This document shows, piece by piece, positions 14,679-22,031 of a stretch of 46,310 nucleotides of DNA (the stretch's first letter is position 1; every line of letters begins with the position of its first letter). This stretch comes from Clostridiaceae bacterium Marseille-Q3526. GTDB lineage: Bacteria > Bacillota > Clostridia > Lachnospirales > Lachnospiraceae. A program made the position numbers and the translations under genes. The stretch spans positions 1 through 46,310 of the forward strand of contig JAGTTS010000012.1 of NCBI GenBank assembly GCA_018223375.1, in the 5' to 3' direction. The notes under the pieces were generated by a model. That model saw only the letters and a list, made by a program, of their open reading frames with translations. It ran no database searches and was not told the origin of the DNA.

Positions 14679-15330
14679 TGTCTCTGATCTCCTTTGCCAG
14701 CTCTGCCAATTCTGCAGCCGCTTCTCCTGGACGCTCCGCTCCAAAAAGAGCCGATATGACAGCGATTCCGTCTACATCACTGCCTGAAAGCTCCCCCACG
14801 TTGGAGCGGTTAATTCCTCCAATGGCAACTACCGGGATCGATACAGAAGCAGAAATTTCCCGCAGCTTCTCAACCGAAAGGTTTCTGGCGTCTTTTTTCG
14901 TGGAGGTCCCAAACACAGCTCCCACCCCGATATAGTCGGCCCCTGCTTTTTCTGCTGCTCTGGCCTCCTCCACAGTTCCGGCGGAAATGCCCAGAATCCG
15001 ATCCGGCCCTATCATGGCCCTGATATTCCGCCCCTTAATATCTGACTGTCCCACATGGACGCCGTCGGCCCCGGCCTGAACAGCTGTCTCCACGCTGTCG
15101 TTTACCACAAACGGAACGCCAAACCGGGCGCACAGCTCCTTTAACTCCTCCGCTTCCTTCAGAAACGCCTCCTGATCCAGCTCCTTTTCCCGAAGCTGGA
15201 GAAAGGTCACTCCATGTTCTAAAATTTCCCGGCATACGTCTGAGAGCTTCTCCCCTGGCTTCAGCCAGGAGCGGTCCGTGATCCCATAAAGAAGCATGGC
15301 CTGCCTGATCTGTTCCTTAGAAAATTTCAT
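14671..15330 (-). CDS. thiE: Thiamine-phosphate synthase
   Basis: Joins HMP pyrophosphate and thiazole phosphate to thiamine phosphate. A TIM barrel with the family marks FLQLREKELDQEAFLKEA, VNDSVETAVQAGADGVHVGQSD (pyrophosphate and Mg site), GISAGTVEEARAAEKAGADYIGVGAVFGTSTK, and VAIGGINRSN. At 219 aa it is full length. Its start overlaps the end of thiM by 14 bases. Confidence 0.96.
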   Translation of the reverse strand: MKFSKEQIRQAMLLYGITDRSWLKPGEKLSDVCREILEHGVTFLQLREKELDQEAFLKEAEELKELCARFGVPFVVNDSVETAVQAGADGVHVGQSDIKGRNIRAMIGPDRILGISAGTVEEARAAEKAGADYIGVGAVFGTSTKKDARNLSVEKLREISASVSIPVVAIGGINRSNVGELSGSDVDGIAVISALFGAERPGEAAAELAELAKEIRDSE

Positions 15331-16153
15331 AATTGATTCCCTCCCTAAACTGTTTTTCCGTCAAAGTAAAGACCGCGTCGATCAAATCATTGCGAAAAGA
15401 CGCGTTTCCTGTTCCCCGTTCCAGTCTCTTCGCATCCGCCAGTTCCCCGCAGACTCCCATAACGGCGGAGGCGGCAAAGGCTGCGGTAAAGCAGTCCTTC
15501 TGGCACGCCCCGCAGAAAGCCCCCGTAAGAGCGGTCAGCATACAACCGCTTCCCGTGATACGCGCCATCACGGGACTTCCATTTCTCAAAACTGCCGTCC
15601 GCCTGCTGTCAGAGATCAGATCAAGCCTTCCTGAAACGGCAATCACGCTGCCTGTTTTCTCTGCCAGCCCCTTTACTATCCCGATAGCGGCGGACAAATT
15701 CTCCTCTGTAATCTCATCGAACACGCCTGCGTCCACGCCGCTTCCAGATGACTGTTCTCCTGCCAGAAAACGGATCTCCGACGCATTTCCCCGGATCACA
15801 GAAAAATGGACGGCTCTCATAAGCCTTGCCGACTCTGCCCGGCGCAGACTGGTTCCTCCGGCCGCCACCGGGTCGAATACCACTGGAATCCCCAGAAGGT
15901 TCGCCGCCTTTCCCGCAGCTTCCATAGCGTCCGTATCTCCTATAGCCCCCAGATTGCAGACCAGCGCGGAGGCTGCAGCTGCCGCCTCCGCAGCCTCCCT
16001 GATATCGTGGGCCATGGAGGGAGAGCCTCCGGCCGCCAGAATCATATTGGCGCAGTCGTTGACTGTGACAAAATTAGTAATGCACTGCACTAAGGGGCGT
16101 TTCTCCTGCACCTGCCTAAAGATCTCCCATGCCCGCTTCGTCAAATCCTCCAT
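15317..16153 (-). CDS. thiM: Hydroxyethylthiazole kinase
   Basis: Phosphorylates salvaged thiazole for ThiE. Ribokinase-like: PLVQCITNFVTVNDCANMILAAGGSPSM near the start, VFDPVAAGGTSLRR, RGNASEI, and the catalytic TGSGCMLTALTGAF. The start at 16153 has AAGGAG upstream and gives 278 aa; a start at 16186 is possible but lacks a good ribosome site. The presence of thiM and absence of thiazole and HMP synthesis genes point to salvage. Confidence 0.95.
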   Translation of the reverse strand: MEDLTKRAWEIFRQVQEKRPLVQCITNFVTVNDCANMILAAGGSPSMAHDIREAAEAAAAASALVCNLGAIGDTDAMEAAGKAANLLGIPVVFDPVAAGGTSLRRAESARLMRAVHFSVIRGNASEIRFLAGEQSSGSGVDAGVFDEITEENLSAAIGIVKGLAEKTGSVIAVSGRLDLISDSRRTAVLRNGSPVMARITGSGCMLTALTGAFCGACQKDCFTAAFAASAVMGVCGELADAKRLERGTGNASFRNDLIDAVFTLTEKQFREGINYEIF

Positions 16154-16185
16154 AACAGCTCCTTCCTTCTTTCCTCCATACTCCA

Positions 16186-16266
16186 ATTCCGCTTTTTTCT
16201 TCTGTTCCGCTTTTCTTTACTCTCGTTCCGCTTCTCTCTACTCCCATTCTGCTTTCCTTTACTCCA
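16186..16266. repeat. Imperfect 21-bp tandem repeats between thiW and thiM
   Basis: Units at 16204-16224, 16225-16245 and 16246-16266 share the pattern GTTCCGCTTtTCTtTACTCtC, with a shorter copy at 16186-16203. The last unit covers the thiW stop codon (16259-16261). On the transcribed strand each is purine-rich with GGAG/AAAG-like stretches. Confidence 0.7.
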
Positions 16267-16789
16267 GTTCTCTCTCCATCCGTTCCAGAATTTTTCCCTT
16301 TTTAAGCATCAGGAGAACCGCCAGTCCCATGGCAGCTCCTGTCACCGCTGAAGGTGTATAAAACGGAATGTAGTAAAAAGGCGACTGGGCGTCTAAGCCG
16401 TAAAACAGCTTCATAAGCGGATAGGAAGCCATTGCTCCTAAAAAGCCCGTTCCAATCACCTCTCCCACAAAGACCAGATAAATATTTTTTGTTTTTCTGT
16501 ACAGGAACCCGCCCAGCACAGGGCCAAACACAGCCCCTGTCACTGCCTGGATCGTCCGGCCTGACATCATCCTCATAATACCGCATAAAAATGCGCTGGC
16601 ACACCCATACCACGGTCCCAGAAAGACCGCAGCCAGCACATCTACGAAATGCTGGAATGGAGCCATTGAGGGAAAATACACAAAAGTGTTCAGCACAAAG
16701 GCCAGACAGGCCAGCATGCCTGTCATCACCAGTTTAAGCGTCCTGCTTTTTGCCCCGGTTTCCGTTTTTACTGTCTGATGTTGATTCAT
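16259..16789 (-). CDS. thiW: ECF-transporter substrate-binding subunit ThiW (thiazole uptake)
   Basis: A 176-aa membrane protein with about six helices and the S-component look of energy-coupling-factor transporters: LKLVMTGMLACLAFVLNTFVYFP near the start and FVDVLAAVFLGPWYGCASAFLCGIMRMM. It matches the ThiW group, predicted to bring in the thiazole part of thiamine. The start at 16789 has AAGGAG; a longer frame to 16885 runs into the riboswitch terminator and is rejected. The ECF energising subunits are elsewhere. First gene after the TPP riboswitch, followed by thiM, which uses the imported thiazole. Confidence 0.88.
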   Translation of the reverse strand: MNQHQTVKTETGAKSRTLKLVMTGMLACLAFVLNTFVYFPSMAPFQHFVDVLAAVFLGPWYGCASAFLCGIMRMMSGRTIQAVTGAVFGPVLGGFLYRKTKNIYLVFVGEVIGTGFLGAMASYPLMKLFYGLDAQSPFYYIPFYTPSAVTGAAMGLAVLLMLKKGKILERMERELE

Positions 16790-16841
16790 AACGTTCTCCT
16801 TTTCCCGGAAAACTCTGTGGAGTGCAGATTCATTAAAACAC

Positions 16842-16873
16842 AAAAACGGAGACGCCTGAAAACGACGTCTCCG
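16842..16873 (-). terminator. Transcription terminator of the TPP riboswitch
   Basis: In the minus direction CGGAGACG (complement of 16866-16873) pairs with CGTCTCCG (complement of 16847-16854) and is followed by TTTTT (16842-16846). It lies between the TPP aptamer and thiW, so ligand binding would end transcription early. Confidence 0.88.
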
Positions 16874-16883
16874 AAAAAAGTTC

Positions 16884-16980
16884 ATCCCTTTTGACTTCCT
16901 ACGGCGGCATTATCCGCATCAGGTTAAAGGGTCGAAGTTTGATTACTTCCTCTCAGCCTGCTCCACAAGCTCCCCTGTGT
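16884..16980 (-). promoter_or_regulatory. TPP riboswitch aptamer
   Basis: On the minus strand the conserved parts of the thi box appear in order: GGGGAGC near 16973, CTGAGAGGAAG near 16950, ACCCTTTAACCTGATGCGGA (about 16912-16931) and TAATGCCGCCGTAGGAAG (about 16894-16911). This is the eukaryote-and-bacteria-wide TPP aptamer. With the terminator that follows it shuts off thiW-thiM-thiE-HAD-DUF77-thiD when thiamine pyrophosphate is plentiful. Confidence 0.97.
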
Positions 16981-16996
16981 TTTTAATTGCACTATT

Positions 16997-17024
16997 ATTA
17001 TAATGCATGGAAGTAAAAATGCAA
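16997..17024 (-). promoter_or_regulatory. Promoter of the thiamine operon
   Basis: In the minus direction TTGCAT (17019-17024), 16 bases, TATAAT (16997-17002), about 20 bases before the aptamer. The insertion sequence repeat begins only 4 bases upstream of the -35. Confidence 0.8.
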
Positions 17025-17028
17025 GTAA

Positions 17029-17054
17029 AACTTTTCTTTAGGTTAATACCTCAC
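17029..17054. repeat. 26-bp direct repeat, left of the insertion sequence
   Basis: Identical to 18119-18144. It begins AACTTTTC and ends ATACCTCAC, and abuts the left end of the element. It reads as a target-site duplication of unusual length. Confidence 0.9.
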
Positions 17055-18118
17055 TGTAGGATTACAATACATGTGTTACAACTGAATATTTAAAAAGCAG
17101 AGACGCTGCCTTTGTGTTATATTTTAGTCACCACAACAAAAATCACATAAAGGAGTTCTCTGCTATGTCTACTATAACACAAGATATGAGGTATCGTCTA
17201 TCTCTGATTCAATATGCTGAAAAATTTGGTGTTACCAAAGCTGCCATCAAATATAAAACGAACCGGCAGTACATTTACCGCTGGAAACGACGCTATGACG
17301 GCTCCTGGGACTCCCTCCGCGAACGCTCCCGCAGACCTCATTCCCATCCCAATCAGCATACAGATGATGAAATCAAACTAATCCGACATATGCGACGCAG
17401 AAATCCTCACTCTGGTTTAGTTGTTTTCTGGGTAAAACTACGGCAGCGCGGCTATTCCCGTTCCATTTCCGGACTTTATCGTTTTCTCAGAAAACAAGGA
17501 ATCATGGCGGTACATCCACCCAATCCAAAGTACATCCCTAAGCCCTATGAAGCGATGGATTATCCCGGACAGCGGATTCAGGTTGATGTGAAATTTGTTC
17601 CCTCTGCCTGCCTGAAAAATTCCCAGGTCATTGGAAAACAGTTTTTCCAGTACACGGCCATTGACGAGTACTCCCGCTGGCGTTTTGTGGAAGCATTTGA
17701 GGAGCACAGCACCTATTCTTCCGCCCAGTTTGTAGAACATCTGGTAAAGGCCTTCCCGTGTCCAATCGAATGCATTCAGACTGATAATGGCACAGAGTTT
17801 ACCAACCGTTTTACCTCTCGCAACGAAAAGCCTACCCTGTTCCAGAAACATCTGGAACTCCACGGGATCCGCCACAAACTCATCCGCCCCTTTACCCCAC
17901 GCCACAACGGGAAGGTGGAACGAAGCCACAGGAAGGATAATGAGCGTTTCTATGCGACCCACCTGTTCTATTCCTTTGAGGACTTTGCAGCACAGCTAAA
18001 AGTATATAACCGCAGAGACTATAACAGCTTTCCCATGCGTCCACTGGGATGGAAATCACCCAATCAGGTACTTCAGGAATATTTACAATCCGTGTAACAA
18101 ATGTTTGACAAACCTACA
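17055..18118 (+). mobile_element. IS481-like insertion sequence, 1,064 bp
   Basis: Bounded by imperfect 26-bp terminal inverted repeats: the left end begins TGTAGGATTACAA and ends GTGTTACA, the right end (reverse complement) begins TGTAGGTTTGTCAA and ends TTGTTACA. It holds one transposase gene and is flanked by 26-bp direct repeats. The ends, single gene and intact frame suggest a complete, recent insertion. It sits between the thiamine promoter and the RraA-like gene and breaks no visible gene. Confidence 0.92.
17165..18097 (+). CDS. DDE transposase, IS481-like
   Basis: A 310-aa transposase with an N-terminal helix-turn-helix (about 5-55, YAEKFGVTKAAIKYKTNRQYIYRWKRR region), a second helical part, and an integrase catalytic core. 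The DDE residues are visible in QVDVKF, IQTDNGTEF and GKVERSHRKDNERF. The start at 17165 follows AAGGAG; the frame extends 17 codons upstream without a ribosome site. The core is intact, so it could be active. Confidence 0.93.
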   Translation: MSTITQDMRYRLSLIQYAEKFGVTKAAIKYKTNRQYIYRWKRRYDGSWDSLRERSRRPHSHPNQHTDDEIKLIRHMRRRNPHSGLVVFWVKLRQRGYSRSISGLYRFLRKQGIMAVHPPNPKYIPKPYEAMDYPGQRIQVDVKFVPSACLKNSQVIGKQFFQYTAIDEYSRWRFVEAFEEHSTYSSAQFVEHLVKAFPCPIECIQTDNGTEFTNRFTSRNEKPTLFQKHLELHGIRHKLIRPFTPRHNGKVERSHRKDNERFYATHLFYSFEDFAAQLKVYNRRDYNSFPMRPLGWKSPNQVLQEYLQSV

Positions 18119-18144
18119 AACTTTTCTTTAGGTTAATACCTCAC
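18119..18144. repeat. 26-bp direct repeat, right of the insertion sequence
   Basis: Second copy of 17029-17054, directly after the CCTACA end of the element. Confidence 0.9.
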
Positions 18145-18220
18145 AGATTCAGCATAATCCTGTGTGATTACCCCAATGCCGAATCAAGAAAGATGGAGAA
18201 AACCAAATCTCTTATTCTTT

Positions 18221-19051
18221 TTATTTATAGCGCGCCCGAAATAATGGACGAAGTTCAGAAATCGGTCGTTTTTCCTCGATTAACTGCCGCATTTTTTCTT
18301 CTGATGCAGCAATTTTTTCTGCTTCCTCAATTACATCTTCTGCCAACTCATAGGGAACAATACATACACCTGAATCATCTGCCACCATCAAATCTCCTGG
18401 CTCTACCAGTTTTCCGCAAAGAGTAATAGGGCCGTTCATTTCTACGCATTCCATGCGATATTTACCTGTAATCTGTGTCGTTCCACAAGAAAATACCGGA
18501 TATCCCATTTCCCTGATAGAGCTGACGTCGCGGCAGCAGCCATTTACGATATTTCCAGCAAAACCACAACTCTTTCCAACTGTACAGCTTTGTCCTCCCA
18601 TATTAGAGACTTCCAGATTTCCTCCAAAATCAGAGACCAAAACATCTCCTGGTTCTCCAATATAGTAAATATCTCTCGTAGACATAGCAATAAAGTCATG
18701 GTCATGGGCTCCCTGAGTCGGAGTTTTCCTCACTGGAATATTCCTGATTGTAACTGCTGGTCCTACAATTTTAGAGCCCGGAATAACCGGTTTAATATGA
18801 GAAGTGGGAATTGCACCGTCGATTCCATAGCCATCTAAAATATCGGAAACTGTAGTAGACATATCCTCCAATGCATAATAACGGTCAATAATTTCTTTCT
18901 TTACTCGTGGAAATGTAATCTTCGTAATCCGTTCTCTTGGAACCAGCCCCCAAATCCGTCCTGCTTTTTCATATTCCTCATAATCTGCATCTCTTTTAGC
19001 TCGCTGTGCTGCTACATCCTCATTATAAGATTTTACCTGATCAAGATCCAT
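18221..19051 (-). CDS. RraA-like protein (HMG/CHA aldolase family)
   Basis: Belongs to the RraA / 4-hydroxy-4-methyl-2-oxoglutarate aldolase superfamily. Seen in a 276-aa frame: GYGIDGAIPTSHIKPVIPG, IGEPGDVLVSDFGGNLEVSNMGG, and GNIVNGCCRD with the paired arginine and aspartate (174-175) that bind substrate and metal. About 60 extra N-terminal residues precede the core. The start at 19051 follows AAAGGAG. It is divergent from an IclR regulator and close to a DctM-like permease, so cleavage of an imported oxo-acid is plausible. RraA homologues also include non-enzymatic RNase E inhibitors, but no such role is suggested here. Confidence 0.82.
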   Translation of the reverse strand: MDLDQVKSYNEDVAAQRAKRDADYEEYEKAGRIWGLVPRERITKITFPRVKKEIIDRYYALEDMSTTVSDILDGYGIDGAIPTSHIKPVIPGSKIVGPAVTIRNIPVRKTPTQGAHDHDFIAMSTRDIYYIGEPGDVLVSDFGGNLEVSNMGGQSCTVGKSCGFAGNIVNGCCRDVSSIREMGYPVFSCGTTQITGKYRMECVEMNGPITLCGKLVEPGDLMVADDSGVCIVPYELAEDVIEEAEKIAASEEKMRQLIEEKRPISELRPLFRARYK

Positions 19052-19099
19052 GATTTTACTCTCCTTTGTCTTTTTTAGTGATTTCCAATTTTGTTTCCT

Positions 19100-19126
19100 A
19101 TCAGATAACATTGTTTACTTTTTTCA
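19100..19126. promoter_or_regulatory. Repeated control motif, copy 1 (before rraA-like gene)
   Basis: A 27-bp stretch starting ATCAGATAACATTG and ending TTTTTTCA matches 20232-20256 except for two single-base gaps. It lies in the divergent region between the RraA-like and IclR genes. A binding site for the IclR protein is the likely meaning. Confidence 0.55.
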
Positions 19127-19254
19127 AACTCAATGTACCATATTTTTATTTTTCTGTCAACTAAACTCTCAAAATTTTATTTCATCTTTTCTTTTTTTTA
19201 AAGCTATATTATAATTTAAAAAACAGCAAAGGAATTTCTCAAGGAGTGATTACC

Positions 19255-20004
19255 ATGAATTCAACTGAAAAAACAGCTGCCCTTCTTAAGCTTTTAGGGC
19301 AGTCTCCCTACGTACACAGCGTAACTGAGCTAGGTGAAAAAATCGGCTGCAGCAAAAGCGGAACCTTTAAGATTCTTGCAGTTTTAATGCAGAGTGGTTT
19401 AGTTTCTCAAACCTCTGAACACAAATATACCCTGGGGCCTGTTACTTACATTCTTGGCAAAACCTATGAAGAACATATTGGCCTATCCAAGATGGTAAAG
19501 CCATATCTGGAACGTCTCACAGAATTAACAGGAGAAAATGCCTCTTTCAGTATGCTTATTAACGGCAAGGCAAACTTGATTTATCGTGAAGAGAGCCGTC
19601 GGCAGGTTCGTGTAGTCGGACAGGTAGGTGAAGAACGCCCTCTCTATGCAGGTGCTACCGGAAAAGTGCTAGGGGCTTTTCAGGATGAAGAAGTAATACA
19701 CAGACGACTGATGGAGCAGCCTCTGATTCCTTTTACAGAAAAAACCATTACCTCTCCCAAAGAACTTCTCGATGAATATGAAAAAATCCGCTCACAGGGC
19801 TATGCAATCAGTAATGGGGAACTGAATATTGAAACTGTCGGAATTGGAGCCCCTATTCGTGATTCATCTGGGAACGTGTGGGCTGCCATTTCTATCGGTG
19901 CCCCCCGCATGCGCATTGATGAAATCAAAATACAGCGATACATTTTTCTTATTCAGGAAACTGCTGAACAAATGACACGGGATATTCTTCATGAACAGCC
20001 CTAG
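19255..20004 (+). CDS. IclR-family transcription regulator
   Basis: A 249-aa protein with an N-terminal winged helix (about 5-65: KTAALLKLLGQ, LGEKIGCSKSGTFKILAVLMQSGLV) and a C-terminal effector domain (about 75-245, including GATGKVLGAF and GVGAPIRD-like GIGAPIRDSSG and AAISIGAPRMRI). ATG at 19255 is chosen over GTG at 19246 because AAGGAG overlaps the latter. It is flanked by an RraA-like gene and a permease operon and likely senses a small organic acid to control both. A terminator follows at once. Confidence 0.92.
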   Translation: MNSTEKTAALLKLLGQSPYVHSVTELGEKIGCSKSGTFKILAVLMQSGLVSQTSEHKYTLGPVTYILGKTYEEHIGLSKMVKPYLERLTELTGENASFSMLINGKANLIYREESRRQVRVVGQVGEERPLYAGATGKVLGAFQDEEVIHRRLMEQPLIPFTEKTITSPKELLDEYEKIRSQGYAISNGELNIETVGIGAPIRDSSGNVWAAISIGAPRMRIDEIKIQRYIFLIQETAEQMTRDILHEQP

Positions 20005-20007
20005 ACA

Positions 20008-20062
20008 AAAACTCAGCTGTCTTCCAGAACTGTTCACAGTCTTCTGGATGACGCTGAGTTTT
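20008..20062 (+). terminator. Terminator after the IclR gene
   Basis: AAAACTCAGC (20008-20017) pairs with GCTGAGTTTT (20053-20062), with an inner CCAGAA/TTCTGG stem, followed by TATTTTT. It starts 3 bases after the stop, so the permease downstream needs its own promoter. The rest of 20063-20231 is T-rich with no gene seen. Confidence 0.85.
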
Positions 20063-20231
20063 ATTTTTAAACTTTTCTCTTTTTTGTTCTCCACAAGGAA
20101 ACGATTACCAGTCTTTATCACTAGTTTTATCTTTTCTTTTTTGTCTAATATGACAAATTTTATTTTTTTTCCTTCTGAAAGGTTGAATTTTCCTCCTAAA
20201 TTTGGTATATCTTTCATAACCCAATCTTCCA

Positions 20232-20256
20232 ATCAGATAAATTGTTTATTTTTTCA
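20232..20256. promoter_or_regulatory. Repeated control motif, copy 2 (before the permease)
   Basis: ATCAGATAAATTG... through TTTTTTCA, the partner of 19100-19126, here in the same plus orientation and ending about 10 bases before the ribosome site of the permease gene. Its closeness to the ribosome site leaves little space for a promoter downstream, so it would act as a roadblock or overlap an upstream promoter. Confidence 0.55.
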
Positions 20257-20285
20257 TATTTTATATAAGGAGGACTTATAATTCT

Positions 20286-21647
20286 ATGATTGGTATCGGA
20301 ATTTGGGCCTTTATTATCTACATATCCTTTATTATCGGGTGGAACCTTCTTCTGAAGCGCAGCATAGCAGAGGCAATGGCATTAGGCCTGTTAATCGCAG
20401 CAGCTTTCAGTGGGCACAACATGATTGCTGTTCTGAAAGAAAGCCTTATCAGCGCCTTTACCAGTAATGTCATGCTTGCCATCATGCTTTTTACTTTTAT
20501 GTCTGCTATTGTAACTGAGACAGGAATTATCAAACGCCTTGTCACAATTTTAAATTCTCTGCTCGGAAGGCTTAAGGGAGGGCCCGCATATATCTCGGCA
20601 TGCGCCAGTGCCTTATTTGGTTTAATCGCAGGATCTGGTACTGGTAATGCAGCAGCTGTCGGTTCCATCACCATTCCCTGGATGTGCCAGAGCGGATGGT
20701 CCAAAAGCCTGGCAGCTACTATGAACGCCGGAAACGCCGGTTTAGGTATTGCTATGCCGCCATCAACGCCGATGCTTCTGATGCTGAGTTTCCCGCTTGT
20801 AGCAGAGACTCTTACTACCAGTGATGTTTACTTTGCTTTGGCCTGCGGTGGAGCCTGGACTTTACTCTGGCGTTTTATTCTTATTACTTACTATGTCAAG
20901 AAATATAATATTCCTGCTCTTTCTAAAGATCAGATTCTTCCTGTGTCTACTGCTTTTAGAACAAGCGGAAGTTCTCTGACAATGTTCCTTGGCTGTATCA
21001 TTCCCATTTGTCTTACTGTAGGGCCTATACATACATGGTTTGCAACCATGGAACAGTTTGGAGAAAAAGCCATTGGAGCTATCAATATCATTCTCTGGGT
21101 TCCAATCCTGATTGCTCTGATCTGTCTGATTGAAGGATGGAGGTATCTTCCTAAGGGTCTGTCCGGATTCAAGCAAATTCTTTTAAAAACCAGAAAAAGC
21201 TGTTCTACCGTAGGAGGAATGTCATTTTTCTCTTTAGCTGGCAGTTCCGCTCTGGCAGCAGCAGGATTTGGCACAGATTTCCAGGTTCTTTTAGAAAATA
21301 TGGAACTGCCTCTTATCGTTATGCTGTTTGTTATTGCAGCTGTTATTGCTTTAACAGCAGGCCCTTTAAACGGAAGTGCCACAATTATTGCACTAGGCTC
21401 TATTTCATATGCTGCCCTGGTAAATGCTGGTATCGATCCGGTTTGTGCCGTTGTAGCAATTTTAATTTTTGCTTCTACAGAAGGCGCATCACCGCCCAGC
21501 TCTGCTCCAATTTTTATTTCTTGCAGTATTGCAAAACTAGATAAAATTTCAGAGACATTTAAACCTCTGGTTTTTCATTATGTCATACCGATTGTTCTCA
21601 TCGGAATACTGATAGCACTGGGAATTCTTCCCATTGTTCATCCTTAA
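20286..21647 (+). CDS. DctM-like (TRAP-type large subunit) permease
   Basis: A 453-aa membrane protein with about a dozen helices. The stretch LFGLIAGSGTGNAAAVGSITIP (about 110-131) matches the first signature of TRAP large subunits, and ALTAGPLNGSATIIALGSISYAAL (about 364-387) the pseudo-repeat of it in the second half. Such permeases import organic acids with sodium. No periplasmic-type binding protein (DctP) is encoded nearby; only a tiny membrane protein follows after 13 bases. AAGGAGG stands 12 bases before the ATG, a long spacing. Substrate is inferred to be an oxo- or dicarboxylic acid from the RraA neighbour. Confidence 0.72.
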   Translation: MIGIGIWAFIIYISFIIGWNLLLKRSIAEAMALGLLIAAAFSGHNMIAVLKESLISAFTSNVMLAIMLFTFMSAIVTETGIIKRLVTILNSLLGRLKGGPAYISACASALFGLIAGSGTGNAAAVGSITIPWMCQSGWSKSLAATMNAGNAGLGIAMPPSTPMLLMLSFPLVAETLTTSDVYFALACGGAWTLLWRFILITYYVKKYNIPALSKDQILPVSTAFRTSGSSLTMFLGCIIPICLTVGPIHTWFATMEQFGEKAIGAINIILWVPILIALICLIEGWRYLPKGLSGFKQILLKTRKSCSTVGGMSFFSLAGSSALAAAGFGTDFQVLLENMELPLIVMLFVIAAVIALTAGPLNGSATIIALGSISYAALVNAGIDPVCAVVAILIFASTEGASPPSSAPIFISCSIAKLDKISETFKPLVFHYVIPIVLIGILIALGILPIVHP

Positions 21648-21660
21648 AAGGAGAAAACGT

Positions 21661-21894
21661 ATGGAAAAATTTAAAAAACTGCTGGATTTCGCGTTTCTCA
21701 TTACTATGCTTGCATACATTGGACTTTCTGCAGTTATTGTTTTTGGACAAACTTTCGCTGTTCTTTCTTTAAATGGCCCTTTATGTCTGTGGTTTAAGGA
21801 ACACTTTTTAGTCCCTGCCTGCACATTTTGTGGCTGCACAGGACTGATTGCATTTGTCATGAGTTATATCTACAAATGGAACAGCAACGATTAA
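21661..21894 (+). CDS. Small two-helix membrane protein, possible reduced TRAP small subunit
   Basis: A 77-aa protein with hydrophobic helices at about 9-34 and 47-68, and a CTFCGCTG cysteine cluster in the second. It starts at 21661 with AAGGAG upstream, 13 bases after the permease. TRAP small subunits (DctQ) have four helices and about 160 aa, so if it serves that role it is half size. The co-transcription with the DctM-like gene is the only functional hint. Otherwise unrecognised. Confidence 0.65.
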   Translation: MEKFKKLLDFAFLITMLAYIGLSAVIVFGQTFAVLSLNGPLCLWFKEHFLVPACTFCGCTGLIAFVMSYIYKWNSND

Positions 21895-21943
21895 AGCAAA
21901 ACACTTTAATTAATCTTCAATTTCAACATCTTTCGTGATATAA

Positions 21944-21997
21944 AAAAAGCCAGACACTCTTTGGAGCATCTTCTCCAAATCATGTGTCTGGCTTTTT
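21944..21997. terminator. Two-way terminator between permease cassette and GGGtGRT gene
   Basis: AAAAAGCCAGACAC (21944-21957) pairs perfectly with GTGTCTGGCTTTTT (21984-21997), with an inner TTTGGAG/CTCCAAA stem. A-run and T-run flank it, so it can stop transcription from both sides. Confidence 0.9.
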
Positions 21998-22031
21998 AAC
22001 TTACTATCCGATAAATCTGTCTGGCAATTTA

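Noticed and set aside
15333..16361. 342-codon plus-strand open frame opposite thiM
   Set aside because: It is antisense to clear thiM and thiW sequence, has no ribosome site and a low-complexity Ser/Ala/Pro composition typical of shadow frames.
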